Positions 11,501 to 23,716 of a DNA stretch of 64,000 nucleotides are shown in pieces; within the stretch, counting starts at the first letter, position 1; the number at the start of each line of letters is the position of its first letter. The DNA is taken from positions 31,261,501 through 31,325,500 of the forward strand of contig NC_071335.1 of assembly GCF_027744825.2 (NCBI RefSeq). The letters are read 5' to 3'. The translations under genes and the position numbers were made by a program. The notes beneath the pieces are model-generated. The model was given only the letters and a program-made list of their open reading frames with translations, did no database searches and was not told where the DNA came from. This DNA is from Synchiropus splendidus. Lineage: Eukaryota > Chordata > Actinopteri > Syngnathiformes > Callionymidae.

Positions 11501-13994
11501 GTCACATGACTCACACTCCTGTCCTGCTTTCATCAGAGCTCTGAAGAGTTACGCAGCTCTTTGCATTCTCTAGTTGGCCTGCTACGACCAGGCGAAGCAG
11601 CTGGTGCTGGGAACAGGAATGATGGGAGACAACATCTTCACACACTTCCTCTCCAGCTTCATTGCTGTAAGTAGCACGTGAACTCAGCTGCTGGGTCTGC
11701 GGGACACTGGACCTCCTATCTTCCGTGCCTGCAGGGAGGCTGCGCCACCTTCTTGTGTCAGCCGCTGGATGTGGTCAAGACTCGGCTGATGAACTCGAAG
11801 GGAGAATACACTGTAAGTCCACTTTTATTCTCACTGGTTTCCTCACACTCTCCCTGACTGACTCCGCTGTCTCTTCAGGGCGTCCGGCACTGCTTAAGAG
11901 AGACCGCCAAGTTGGGCCCTCTGGCGTTTTATAAGGTCAGAAACACTCATGAACTGAAGAGCAGATTTTAGCGTGAACATCAACAAGAGACACATTTGTC
12001 TTGCGTTGTCACTTTCCACTTCACTATTTACTCTCAACATGAAAATAAAACTTTGTCGAAGAACTGGTTAGCAGCGAACCGGAGCGATCTTTGTGAAGTA
12101 AATATTGTGACTAATAATGCGACTTCAAACAGTTTATAGACGGTTTACATTTTCAAATTTGTTGGGCTGATCTGCATTCATGAAGAACTATGAAGTCCTT
12201 TTTTTTTACCGTACCTAGCAAAGCAGGACCCTCAGAGACCTGCGGGGTGAGGCTAGATTGACGTGGCGTATCGTGCGGGTCGTGCTTGGTCAAACTAAAA
12301 TAATAAACGCGTGTTCTTTACGGGCTTAGGTTGCGTTTGATGAAAGCTGCGATGGGATTGTTTGGCAGAGAGCGCCATCTAGTGGACGTGATCGCCAACT
12401 GCTTATGCGAGGAAAGTGGCGCAGTTTGAGGGAGGATCTGTCGTTTGCTGCTGTTTTTAGATTCTCTCTTATTGTACCGGGGGGAGTAAACGGAAATGTT
12501 TGGGCTCCTTATATATTAAACACAGACTGTGTTAAATATTATGATCCTAATAATTGAAACAGAACACGTTTAAACAAGTGAGCAGCTACATTATGACTAC
12601 ATGAAACAAAAATAAACCGAGTCACTTGTCTCCACTTGGCCCCTCCGTGTTTTATGGATGAGTCAAGAAGGATCAAGCTGTGGCTTATTCTCAAACTTAG
12701 CTGGACCTATCAGACCTCACACCTTTCATGTTGGGAATGTCAGAGTGACAGGTATGAGGTGTTTCAACTCGGTCGTCTTTGTGATCCTTGTTGTCAAATG
12801 AAACTCACTCACTGCGGTTGGTAGATCGACCTGAACTCGCATTGAACTAGGATGCCATTGGAGAATTCCACCCGTTGTCCCACCCTTGTCTTTTTTTGCA
12901 TTCTATTAGCAAAGTTATTTTTCACCACAGTCCTTGTTGTCACTGCTGAATTATTATTCCGTGGTCATTTACTCTATCTCATAATATTAAATAAAAAGTA
13001 AATAATTCCAAAATAATGAAATGCAATTGCTCACAGAGTATCTATTGCTAGTTGTGATTAAAAACAATAGACTGGTTGAATATTTTCCTTAAGATAATGC
13101 AGTTTGCTCAGTAGCTTTAATTTGTCTTATCAAAGCGATGAGGGCTCCTTGCAGGTGCAGCACCTGGATTTAAAATAATAATATTGCAGTCTCAAACTAC
13201 TGATCACTACTCAAACGTAATAAAAACTTTAAAATACACCCACAAATTCTATGAGCAGAATAAAAAAATAAATTCATGCTTTTTATATGACAGTATGATG
13301 AAAATGAATGTCCTTAAAATGGATGGTGCCATGGAGCTGATCCTAAAACTGCTGCTTGTATTTCCATCCCCACTGTGCTTGACTCAGGTACAGCCGTTTT
13401 TATAGTGAGATAACCAGATTTGTTTGAGTCGGAAGAGCTATATTCAATTTCTCAGGTCAGTGAAGTGAATTCCACGTTAAGATGTCTTGGTTGGACAACC
13501 AGGCCACAGAAATATGGAGGTAAAATCTCAGGCCAACTGGAAAGCAGACAGCGAAAGTGACGTTACCCTGTGAAACATAAATCGAGACTCTGGGTGAGCA
13601 TGAAAACAAGACGCAAAGGGTTCAATAGGAGACAGAATGGTTTGTGGAGAACACTTGTGTGAAATGTTGCTCATTCCAGCTTGGAGATTTCTCTAATATT
13701 ATTCTCTACTGTAGCTCTGTGATGCAGAAGTTACTTCTAAAATGTTTAAAATTTTTATAATGTACAGCACAAATTTAGTGAAGAATATCACAAGGGCAAA
13801 ACAAATTTATTGCATCCTCCGATCAGAATAGGTGATGCAAATCTCTGTCACTGCTCTAAATTCCCCTTTTTTTTCTCCTCCTCCTAATGCAGGGTCTGGT
13901 TCCAGCGGGGATCCGCCTGATTCCTCACACGGTTCTCACCTTCATCTTCCTCGAACAGCTGAAAAAATACTTTGGCATTCGCGTGGTCTCCTGA
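5520..13994 (+). CDS. slc25a10: Mitochondrial dicarboxylate carrier SLC25A10, 11 coding exons
   Basis: Inner-membrane antiporter that exchanges malate or succinate for phosphate, sulfate or thiosulfate. Exons: 5520-5609, 10078-10197, 10309-10423, 11081-11129, 11199-11240, 11306-11349, 11426-11496, 11574-11666, 11735-11812, 11879-11935, 13893-13994. They join in frame to 286 residues (human 287). All three SLC25 repeats carry the P-x-D signature: PLDLVK at 25-30, PADLVNVR at 118-125 and PLDVVKTR at 218-225. Stretches such as RVSRWYFGGLASCGAACC, FVGTPADLVNVRMQND and NIFTHF are nearly those of human SLC25A10. The start ATG at 5520 opens the family N-terminus. Intron 7 (11497-11573) uses a GC donor (CAG then GCAAGT); the others are GT-AG. 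Intron 1 is 4.5 kb and intron 10 is 2 kb with repeats; the middle introns are short. gcgr lies downstream in the same orientation, as in human. Confidence 0.97.
7918..8022. repeat. Three-copy 34-bp tandem repeat in slc25a10 intron 1
   Basis: Units start at 7918, 7952 and 7986, each opening ATGAA(A/C)TATTG followed by a T-run and, in the first two, ATACTTAAATG. The third unit is degraded at its end. The rest of intron 1 (5610-10077) shows no coding exon. Confidence 0.65.
9909..9990 (+). mobile_element. hAT-type element fragment
   Basis: CAGTGTTTTTCAACC followed by a GGCACACCACCAA-like stretch resembles the left end of hAT (Charlie-like) elements common in vertebrates. No right terminus appears before exon 2 at 10078, so it is truncated. 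Family assignment is from memory of terminal motifs. Confidence 0.4.
12371..12385 (-). promoter_or_regulatory. CTCF-like motif in slc25a10 intron 10
   Basis: The minus-strand sequence CCACTAGATGGCGCT fits the CTCF core at every constrained position. Similar cores occur in the window at about 1005, 4861, 15375 and 54966. Confidence 0.4.
13001..13625 (+). repeat. Duplicated segment, copy 1 (blocks A and B joined)
   Basis: Block A (13001 to about 13127) matches 14915-15030, and block B (about 13127-13625) matches 15937-16455, in the same orientation. Shared anchors include CAAATTCTATGAGCAGA and AGATAACCAGATTTGTTTGA. This copy lies in slc25a10 intron 10 and has about 110 extra bases (near 13290-13405) that copy 2 lacks. 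It may be a local duplication or an unrecognised repeat family. Confidence 0.65.
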
Positions 13995-14222
13995 TCGCTG
14001 TGACGCCATCACACCGGCTCTCGATCAGCCTTTTTAAGACGGAAAAGGGAAGAGGAAAAGTAGCGTGCAGTTCCCCCACATTTGTGCCTGTACTCCTTTT
14101 TGCTCTACCTCGACGTGACACCCATGATCTTAACTGAATTTTCGCTTAGCAGTGCGACGGTGTTAAGATTGTTTTAAGTGGCGGACTTGTCGAATGAAAA
14201 TAGCAGATCTCGTCTTGAGAAA

Positions 14223-14228
14223 AATAAA
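14223..14228 (+). terminator. Poly(A) signal of slc25a10
   Basis: First AATAAA after the stop codon, 229 bases downstream. A second, overlapping pair lies at 14596-14605 and may be used for a longer 3' UTR. Confidence 0.55.
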
Positions 14229-14595
14229 TTCATGTGTAATATTTGTAGGACGTAGAAAAACACAATCAGAGGATTTGTAATGAATGAACGCCTAACTATT
14301 GACTTGAACTCATTTGGAACTGAATCATGAGATTTTTTTATTTTAATTGTTGCATGTCATCCTGTGTCTGGGCGGCTTGTTTTCCCTCAGCATTTTCCTT
14401 TTTTTATTGCATTATATATGCATTCAAATTAATGCGGTGCGAGTACAAAACCTTCATCCTACTTTTAAAAGAGCTGTTGCTGACACTGACACTTTTATGA
14501 TGCGTCATTCCTGTCGTTGACCAAATGTGGCGTCACACAGTGAGGTGGAGGCCGAGCGCATTCCTTTGAGGGAAGTTATCAAGGAAGGTTTATTA

Positions 14596-14605
14596 AATAA
14601 ATAAA
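14596..14605 (+). terminator. Distal poly(A) signals of slc25a10
   Basis: Two overlapping AATAAA hexamers about 600 bases after the stop codon, followed by A-rich and T-rich runs. Confidence 0.4.
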
Positions 14606-14914
14606 GAAAAAAAAACAAGGCCATTTTTTTTTCATTTTGATCCCAGAGGACTTTTTTTTCAAAACACTGATAAATTGTCAGATTTTAATAGTGTACTGTA
14701 CTTACTGAGATGGTTTTGCTCACATTCCAACCCAAAACGTTTAGAGAGGCGGAGCTAGAAAACCCGGGTCACATCTTTGGTGGGGTGCGTCGAGAAAGGG
14801 TTGACGAAAATGATTATTATTCTGCTTTTAACACTTATATTCGAGAAGATCCGAGTATTTGTCAACGTATGACTGCTCGATAAATAATGAGTAAAAATAT
14901 AAATAAATATAAAA

Positions 14915-15030
14915 AATAATTCCAAAATAATGAAATGCATTTGCATCGCTAGTAGTGTTTAAAAACAATATCCTCTCTGAATATTTTCCTTAAGAGAATG
15001 CAGTTTTGCTCAGTGGCTTTCATTTTGTTA
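14915..15030 (+). repeat. Duplicated segment, copy 2, block A
   Basis: Matches copy 1 at 13001-13127 (shared AATAATTCCAAAATAATGAA and GAATATTTTCCTTAAGA). Here block A is separated from its block B partner by about 900 bases of unrelated sequence (15031-15936). Confidence 0.6.
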
Positions 15031-15936
15031 TGCAGTTATTTAAAATGTGAACTAATTGACATTTTTAACAATTTCTTTTATCCTCATTCCATTCATATGC
15101 ATCTTCAGGAGAGGAGGACCAAGGTTTTCATCAAGCCAGTTATTGAACATCAGTCTTGGGTTCTCTTAAAACACCTCCTTCAACCGACACAGATTATGTT
15201 AAAATTATCTGCTCATCCATCCTCCCGACTCAGGATGCTTGTTTGTGCTCACTCGGCACTTGACTCCACCGCTGCAAACCTGTTAACTTCTTCCAGTGTT
15301 TTCACGCGACCAATGTTGTCCGCTCAGCTCAGCAACTGAATGCCTTGATGGATCGCCTTGCCTTCTGCTGTCTGCCCGACAGGGGGCAGTATCGCCATGC
15401 AGTAGTTGACTCATCCTCTCACTTGCGTTGTTTGACCTTTCACCATAGAGGCGACAACCAATTCCTGCGTCGAACGATTCCTTCGAAATGTGAACTTGAT
15501 CGGCAATGTGCTCTTAACCCACAAATTATGAAAACACTTGTAACTGGAAATATCTTGTGTTGTTTTTAAAAATATATTTTTAGATTATTTTGAAATTAAA
15601 GTCACTAATATCACGTGTTTGGGGTTTTATTTCTATTCTTTCTGCTGCTTTTCCCCTCGGTGCAACACTTGCATTCACCACACAAACACCTGGAAAATCT
15701 CATGCTGCAGCACTGACTCTACTGTGATGGAGACGGGGCAGCGTTGGATCGCTCCAGTGGCGCATTAATGTGGTGATCCTCTCCGATGATAAAGTAGGAC
15801 ACCACAGCCTCTCCATCTGAATGACTGCAGTTTTATTGCTCGGATCCATGACATGCGGAGTGTTAATGTTGGATGTACAAATGTACTCATCTGTTCCCAT
15901 TTAAAGAAATGGAGGAGGCCTTAAATGTCTTGGTAT
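15031..15936. other. Sequence splitting duplicated blocks A and B
   Basis: Present only in copy 2. It contains a CTCF-like core (CCGACAGGGGGCAGT near 15377-15391) and no coding exon that I recognise. Reading frames here are short and unlike any family. It may be an insertion after the duplication. Confidence 0.4.
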
Positions 15937-16455
15937 TTATCAAAGCAATGGGGGCTCCTTGTAGGTGAAGCACTTTACCTTCACTAAGTCCTGGATTTAA
16001 AATAATAATATTGCAGTCTTAAGCTACTGATCGCTACACAAACATAATAAAAACTTAAGAATAAACCCACAAATTCTATGAGCAGAAACGGAACGCTCTC
16101 GCCCCAATTGAACCATTTACTCGCTGTTTTTGGTGCGCTAGATATGGTCTATTTAATGTTTAATTTGCAAGGTCAATTTTATTTTATGTAAAATATTGAA
16201 TTATTAAAAATAAATTCATACTTTTTATATGACAGTGTGAGATAACCAGATTTGTTTGAGTCGGAAGAAATAGGAGGATTGACAATTTCAAAGTCGGAAA
16301 TGAATTCCATGTTAAGATGTTTTGGTTGTCTATGCTGCCCTGACCACCAGTCCACAGAAACTTGAAGTCTCGACTAGAAAGCAGACGGCAAAAATGAGGT
16401 TATACTGTAAAGCACGACTAGAGACGCATGAAGACAAGAAGCAAAGTTAATTTGG
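15937..16455 (+). repeat. Duplicated segment, copy 2, block B
   Basis: Same order of anchors as copy 1 block B, with an extra stretch of about 120 bases near 16088-16205 and without the 110-base insert found in copy 1. Sequence divergence is visible throughout, so the duplication is not recent. Confidence 0.6.
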
Positions 16456-16526
16456 GTCCTATAGCAAAACTAAAAAGGCAATAACCAATGTATGTTTACA
16501 TCCAAATTTTCCTGATCGTAGTCAAG

Positions 16527-16552
16527 TTATATATAATATATATATATATATC
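16527..16552. repeat. (AT)n microsatellite
   Basis: Short, slightly interrupted TA run. Confidence 0.8.
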
Positions 16553-16906
16553 ATCCTAGTTTCTCTTTTAAAAAGCATTTTAAAGAACATTTTCATGCAT
16601 GATTATGTAACAAAATTAATAAGGAAAAAAACAATGCTTAAATACTTAAAAAAATAGCTTGTTTTAGACTATTGAAGTCAATAAAAATATAACTAGAATT
16701 ATAAAAATTGCTGCGGCTTAACCAGTCCTCTTCCACAGCCAGATCCACAACCTGCCAACGGAGCTCCTGGAACAGACCCCTCTGAATGTATGAGTGCGAT
16801 CGTGAGTCACCTCTCCAGGGTTTTTCATGTTGTGCAGCAAGGATAATACCATGACAATAAAATGCCGTGGCTTTCATGGCAACGCCTGACAAACTCGGCC
16901 ACAAAT

Positions 16907-17455
16907 AAATGCATCCATCCATCCATTCAACCATCCGTCTTTTCATCCACCAGTGTATACATCCATCACCCATCCATGTTTTCATTAATCCATCCACCCA
17001 TTCATCCATCTTTTTGCCCACCAATAAATAAATTGTTCCATTTGTCCATCATCCATCCATGTTTTTGTCCACCAATGAATCTGTCCATCCATGCAATCCA
17101 TTCATCCATCCATCTTTTTGCCCATGAATAATTCCATCCATCCGTCCATTCACTCTTACAGCCATCTATTTTTTAATCCATTAATAAATCATGCATTCAT
17201 TCATCATTCTGTCTTTTCATCCACTGATAGATCCATCCTTCCATCATCTTTTCATCCACCAATGTGTACATCCATCACCCATCCATGTTTTCATCGATCC
17301 ATTAACCGATCTACTCATCCTTTTGCCCGCCAATAAATACATTGTTCCATTCACCCATCCATCCATCCATCATCTATCTTTTCATCCACCAATGAATCTG
17401 TTCATCCATCCATCTTTTCGCCCACATATAAGTCTGTCCATTCATCTTTTCATCC
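16907..17455. repeat. Degenerate TCCA-rich tandem tract
   Basis: About 550 bases built from (ATCC)n mixed with longer recurring phrases such as TTTTCATCCACCAATG and CATCCATGTTTTCAT. The longer phrases recur irregularly, so this is a minisatellite grown from a tetranucleotide repeat. It makes His/Pro/Ser-rich open frames on the + strand and Trp/Met/Asp-rich ones on the minus strand; these are not genes. Confidence 0.8.
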
Positions 17456-19242
17456 ACCAATGAGCTACTGTGGACTGAGGTACAAAATCAATAACCTCCG
17501 TCTGACTGACAGCCTTATGTTATGTCTTAATCCTCTGAGGAGGTGGGCGAAGACATGCTCCATTGTGTTGTTCACGTGTGCTGACAGGCCTCAACATTGA
17601 TCTTGGCAGCTGAAGCTCATGCAGTGACACGCCCCCACGCTTCCACCCGGGTTCTTCATGAGTGGACTCACCATTGTGGCCCTGCCATTAACTACCAAAA
17701 GACAAACAAGTGCTGGAGCATCAGCCCAGCGCGGGGCAGATTTGGCCTTCGCCTTCAGCGCCAGCGCTACGCCAATGTGTTTTATGAGCAGGCAGCTAAT
17801 AATTCCTGACCCAACCCTGCCCTCCGAATCAGCGCTGGTGACGGGAGACCGACTGTCGCAGAGGTGGAGAATAATCCTCAGTGTGGCGTAATTACCTGTC
17901 ACTGCGGCACTTCTTTACTCCACGCGTGCGTGTGGGAGGTCAGCGAGCGTGTGCACCTGTGGGTGTAACTGTCGCACGGAAGACGGTGAACTTGACACGT
18001 TATCCCACTGTGTCAGAACAGTAGTAAGTGGAATGTCTTTTGCACAGTTCCGGAAGTTTGTCTTTATGATTTCCATCCATCTCTTCATCACATTAAGCCC
18101 CGCCTCCTTCATGTTCTCTCACCGCTGCGGCTCAGCAGGCATCACCTTGGTAATCCCCTTATGTCTTTGTGTGGAATCCTGTTACCACTCAAACCACTTT
18201 AAACACAGCCCATTCACTTGATTGACACTCCCAGGTTGTAGATTTCCCTGTTTTTGTCGGACTTCCCACTCACGGAAAGACAACTAAAAGAGTTCTCTCG
18301 AGACGCTGGAAAGCAATATCTCAGGAAACAGTGACAGCTGACTCATGAAAGGTCTGTGGAGTCTTGCTTGAAGGTAAGTTGCCAGGTGGTCATAATAATC
18401 CCCATTACTATAACTGTATTGGTGCTCGCAGCCAAATGAATTCATTAATATGCATTATGAAGCCGGAGTCAGCAGCCTGAAACAAAACAAAATTGTCTTA
18501 ATAAAAGTATGCATGAAGCAAGCTTATTATGAATAACCATTTCTTTAGCTGGACTGAGAGCAGCCCGAGGTTTTCCTCATATACTGGGGCTCAGCAGTGC
18601 GAGCCCTTCTCAGCTGGCGCCAACGTTATCACAGGCACTGATCTACATTTACCACCTATCATCTCATTTGTCTCATGGAATTGCTTGAATTTATTCTCCA
18701 GTTTCTAATCTTATCCCTGTCATCTCTCAGGTGCCGCCTGCTTCCAGCGCGTGGAAAGTTAGATTTTGGTCCACTTTCAGTCTCTATGTCTTGGTATGTT
18801 GATCTTATCTAGAATCCGCCTCCGCCTCCGTGAGACTCCGCCTCCGTGGCTCAGGAAGTGATGTTTGTGAAGCTCACCAAACACAGAAACGCTACAAAAT
18901 CACAAGGCACAGAGTCACGGTTGATAGCAGCTTGTGTTTAGTCATGACTTCAGCAGACAGGTTCAAAATATTCAATACGCTATTGTGCTGCGGGACTGGC
19001 TTCGTTCACTCAGTCAACTTTGAATTTGCAAGGTACATCGCTGACGTGCAGCCAGAGGAACTCTGGGTATCAAGGGTCAGTCACATGCTCTGCTCATTTA
19101 GGCGGCCTTCCAAACACTCTGCAACCTTCATTGTGAAAAGTGACCTGGGTCAAATTTAGTGACAGAAACTTTGTGGGTTTCTGTGTAAAGCCCCTCCCAC
19201 TTTTATATTTATAACCCCTAGATACCCAATAATGTCACAATA
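17456..19242. other. Intergenic, nothing recognised
   Basis: A few frames of 60-110 codons exist, but none resembles a family or has splice support. A small repeat of CCGCCTCCGT phrases is at about 18815-18850. Confidence 0.5.
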
Positions 19243-19611
19243 ATGGGGTTTCCACCCGTCTGTTCTTAGGGAATATGGAAAATAAACATGAATGAACATT
19301 AGAAATAAAAAAATGAAGAAAAAGTTCATGTGTATCAATAAAAATCCTTTTCTTTCCCATGGAAACAACAAATGATGACTATGTTGTCTTTCAAAAATGA
19401 TGCTATATGAAAATGTGTGGCTCCATGTGAGTTCAACTTAATGCTAATGGATGGGAGACGGCAAAGAAACGTCAGCTGAGTGTGTTGTTTGTTTTGTGGT
19501 GGGGAGACGCTTGCTGATGACATCATCTCATGGCAAATGGAAATGAGCGTAAAGTCGTATCTTCTTTTCAGATCTGCAAAAAATGTCAAAACATTTGGAT
19601 GGAAACCCCAT
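19243..19611. mobile_element. MITE with short inverted ends and TA target site
   Basis: The left end ATGGGGTTTCCACCC and right end GGATGGAAACCCCAT are inverted copies, and TA flanks both sides (19241-19242 and 19612-19613). Length is 369 bp with no coding capacity. A TA duplication and such ends suggest a Tc1/mariner-superfamily non-autonomous element, but the family is not certain. Confidence 0.6.
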
Positions 19612-21013
19612 TATTGACTGAAACTCTGACAGCTTGAGGTGCTGTCAATAACAATTGGCACGTTGTTACAAGCAGAACTAAAGATGCACCACCTCAAGTC
19701 CATCCATTGTTTACGCTGCACACGAAGTCTGGATATGCCGCGAGGGCAGAAATGCTTTTGAACTGGAAGCCTAAGGTGAGGACATGCCACCCTGTAAGCT
19801 GCCTTCTGTGTCAGCACAGGACGCAAAATTCCACTTTCTCAATATATTACGCTGTGGGAGTGAGGATGGGTTGATCTCCTAATGTTAAAGAATGCTTAAA
19901 TAGAATCCTGGATCCAGACGGTGAGCTCCTAAAAGTGAATCACTTGGTCCACCGTCCAATTTCACAAATTTCCTGGAAATGTGATCCAAAACCGTACATA
20001 GGTTTTCACATTATGTTGAACACAGACAGATAGACAGGAAGTCGTAAAGCATGAAATGTGGCCGTACCTGTGACGTGATAGGAGTGGGTTTAAGTGATGC
20101 ATGAAATGCTGCTGAAGGCCTGGATACACAGCTGTGGATAGAAGCTGTGGGTCTGTAGGTGGAGGTGATCTGGCTGAAACCCACACTAGTTCACAGAGGA
20201 ACAAGACTTCTCACCTCAGGGCTGCTGTGGGAGTCAAACCTGGACCAGAGGGCCAAATTATGGGAAATGAAAAAAATAGCATTGCAACTAATCTGTCTTT
20301 CATCACCAAGGTGATATGCGACTTCCTGTTAGAGGCAAACCAGAGCTGCTTGAAGGTAACAGTGGGTCAAAAAGTACGTCACAGGACTGCTTTCACTGTG
20401 CTTGTTTCACAGGTATTAAACAGTAACAACCATCCCGTGAGCTCAACTATTTGGCTGGTCTCAAATAGTGATTTAGGAGCTAAAATCCGGTGTCAGTACC
20501 AATGTGAATATGTACCATTTTGACAGACTGCCGTGTTGTAATACAGCTGTAGTTACACACACAAAATGGAATGGATCAGCACCTCCTCAGACGGACTTGT
20601 TGGCCCACTCATTACGCGCCGAGAATCACTATCGACAACATGTAATTACTTCTGTGTTAAAAGTTAATTACATTATTTCATGGAATCCATGGGCACCATC
20701 GATCCTCCGCATCACCAAAGTCAGATGAAGTCAATCGATGGTGTTGGTAGGACCCTCTGAGGGCATGTGTGAGGGGTTAATTCAAGAGATGAACCAACGG
20801 CCTCCATATTCTCCAGCGGTTTTCTGAGGGAAGGGTCGTTTGTCAGGACCGATCAAGTTTTTGGTGATGCATCTGCATCATTGTAGAGGCACCAAACTGC
20901 TTCTGTGTGGTTGCTGTGCCCTGTGGTCTGTCCACAGTCGCATGCAGAGAAAGACCCCTAGTGGTGCGCAAGCGTCAACCTTTTCCTTGCATGATGAGAC
21001 CTTTTCTCTGGAG
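19612..21013. other. Intergenic, nothing recognised
   Basis: No coding exon or clear element. A short inverted repeat, ACCATCGAT and ATCGATGGT, lies at about 20696-20742. Confidence 0.45.
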
Positions 21014-21670
21014 CAGTGATTCTTAACCATGTTTGGGTCGCCAGCGCCCCGTAGAGGGCCGCTAAAAGTTTTTTGGTTTTACACCTATGGGCCACGAGGG
21101 CCGTGAGATGCTCTGTTTTAATAATACATGAGCCACGTATGGTGGCAGTAGTGTGTCTCTGAATTGACTTGACAGCTGCAAATCTGGGATAGTTTATTAT
21201 GGAGTTCTTGAAAAGAATAGAGTTGAATAAAAACTGTTTATGAAAGCACCTGTTGAAGCAGTTTTGAAAATTAAATAGAACATTTTTTGATACTTTCATT
21301 TACACTTTACGTAAATCTTCCTTGGCATTTCAATAAAATATATTATTTTTATTTTATGATATATTTTATTCAGAATTTATTCAGTTTTTCCCATTTTCTC
21401 AACAGTTTGCATCAAGTTTTTGTTTTTAGGAACATGACTTGCACCTGGTTCTGCTGCTGGTTGGAGTTTTGTATGACAAATATCTTTGAAACGATCACAC
21501 GGTTTCATGTCATTTCACAAGGTTTTGTGTTGTTTACGTGTAAGTGGATTAAATATGGTTATTGATCACAAATGAAATCAAGAGTCATGAATCAGTTCTA
21601 TTACTTGAATGGGCCCCGCATTTGTTGTGGGAAAGGTGGGCCCCAAGATCAGAAAGGTTAAGAAGCCCTG
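21014..21670. mobile_element. hAT-like element, near full length (copy 1)
   Basis: Left end CAGTGATTCTTAACC and right end GGTTAAGAAGCCCTG are imperfect inverted repeats of the type found in hAT/Charlie elements. The interior (for example ATGGTGGCAGTA, ATTGACTTGAC, TGAAGCAGTTT) matches a second copy at 51249-51745. About 657 bp, non-autonomous. No matching 8-bp flanking duplication is seen, so the ends have decayed. Confidence 0.6.
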
Positions 21671-23716
21671 GAACATCATTCCTAGTCCAAGTGAAGGCCC
21701 TGTAAAAGTCCAAGTAGCTGAATTGAAAAATGTTAAGTTTACAGTTCCATCTTAATTTCTTTGCATTGGAATCACACAGTTGCGCTTGACCTGAACGGCA
21801 GGACGAAACAAGACCCGTCCACCGCCTGCCCAGGATGAGACCAAGAGAACAGCCTGGAGTTCCCACACCAATTCAAGGAGCGCGGCGGCGTGTCATGAAA
21901 AACTGACAAGTCAGTTCTGATTCTGGTGCGCTATGTTCCTCAGCAAGACACGAAAGGCACGGAGCAAGTCAGTGCCTGAACTGGAGACGTGTCTTTCTGT
22001 CTTACGAAGACACGAGATTCAGTTCCATTCCTTCCCTCACCTGTGGTGGTCATTGTCAGTGACGATACTTTTGCCAAGGCTTCTCATCATCAAGGCTTAT
22101 TCCCCATCAAAGCTTGGAGGAGCTCCATTGTCTGTTTCTATGGCGACACTTCAGAGGACACTCTTGTGTGACGTCTCCAGTGATTTAAAGCAAATGTTCG
22201 AAGCAAATTAGCCCTGAGAGCTGAATAGATGAAAGCGTGAATTAGCGTGACATGAAGAGTCAACAACCGAAGGGATGTTCTCCCTGTGCTTGCATGTATT
22301 TCCTCCGAGCACAGGTTTCCTCCCACAGTTCAAGAGCATTGATGATTCCAACTAGAGAGAGTGTAGTCGAAACAGAAATGCAGTTTCATACTTCTCCTAT
22401 ACTACACATAGAGTGATATAAATGAAGTCTGTGCAATAACAAATAAAAAAAAGAACCGTAGACTAAGGGTGAATTTATCTCCCACTGCAGGGGTCAGTCT
22501 TTTTTTAACCAAACTGGTCACGTGGATATGGAGAGGGATTTTTCATAAACACTGGCTGTCATGTTGGATGACGCACCTAAATAACACAGTAATATCCAGA
22601 CAGCAACAGAGAGAGATCAGATCATTTTTTTATTATTTATTGTCGCAACACAGCCAGTGGGGCTTCCAATTCAGTTATCGTCAACATTTTGATATGAAAA
22701 TCCCAAGCCAGGAGCGTTATTACAACGTTCGGAGACACCATATCCAGAACATTAATACATCCGAATTGGAAGCATCCTTCTCAGAGAGAATCCGGTATCA
22801 ATGTATATTTAAGCAATAGAAACAATGTAGATCCGTCTTTTTTTGTCATAAGTTAAAGGCCTTTTATACAAGGAAGCCGAATACAATTCATCGATCACAA
22901 TGCTTTCAAGCGGTCTTTGCATTGGTATTGCAGTTCACCAATATGTCCACCTGGGGGAGCAGCCCACAGTCAAACGTGTAACACCATGACAAACTAATGT
23001 TATAATAATGTACCTCTTGCACAAAAGAGGAAAACAGAGGAAGCGTTGTAGGGGTCGGTGGTCGGTGAGGCCATTAAATATATCTAATATATCTATATAA
23101 ATATATCTATATAAACTAGAGGACGGAGAATTTCCACCATTGTTATGTTTTTAATCATGTCTCAAAAAAGCTACGTAACAGGGAGTAACAGCAACAGTTA
23201 TCAGTGGTGATGCTCTGTTTGGTCCTTATCCGTAAGCGATAGACACATACAGACTTTGTAAGCTGCTATTCATTCTCCACAGTTATTTCATGCTGACCTC
23301 ACTGCAGCATTCAGCATGACACGTGGGGCAGTTAAACCCCAAGTATAATAATATTTGAATAAGAAAGTCAAGCGTTTAACATCTCATGGATTTGATGGAT
23401 GTAAGTAAATGGAAGGAGCTTCCTGGTGGCGTCAGTTTACTCAACTCCAGAAAGCGTCTGTGCCTCAGGTTTTTCACCTGTGTTTGGAAAGGTGAGCGTG
23501 AATTGGTGCTCTGAAGCTTATCAGTGCCGACAGGAGGAGCAAGGATGAATTCCAATTCCTCCCTTAGTCCTCAAGATCAATCCTCAATCTTCAAAGCGTT
23601 GAGGGCCAGAAATGGGACACTCCTTAAGTGCAGATACGTCATCAGACTGTGGGGGACAGCATTGCTCAAGAGCAGCGTTCAGTCTGGCAGTTCAGAGGAA
23701 GACGATTGACCCAATA
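21671..23716. other. Intergenic, nothing recognised
   Basis: AT-rich spacer with a short ATCTATATA repeat at about 23080-23116. No credible exon. Confidence 0.45.

Noticed and set aside
16638..17463. His/Pro/Ser-rich and Trp/Met-rich frames, and repeated phrases that could suggest an array
   Set aside because: They arise from the degenerate TCCA tandem tract. Unit length is irregular and there are no unique spacers, so it is neither a gene nor a CRISPR array.
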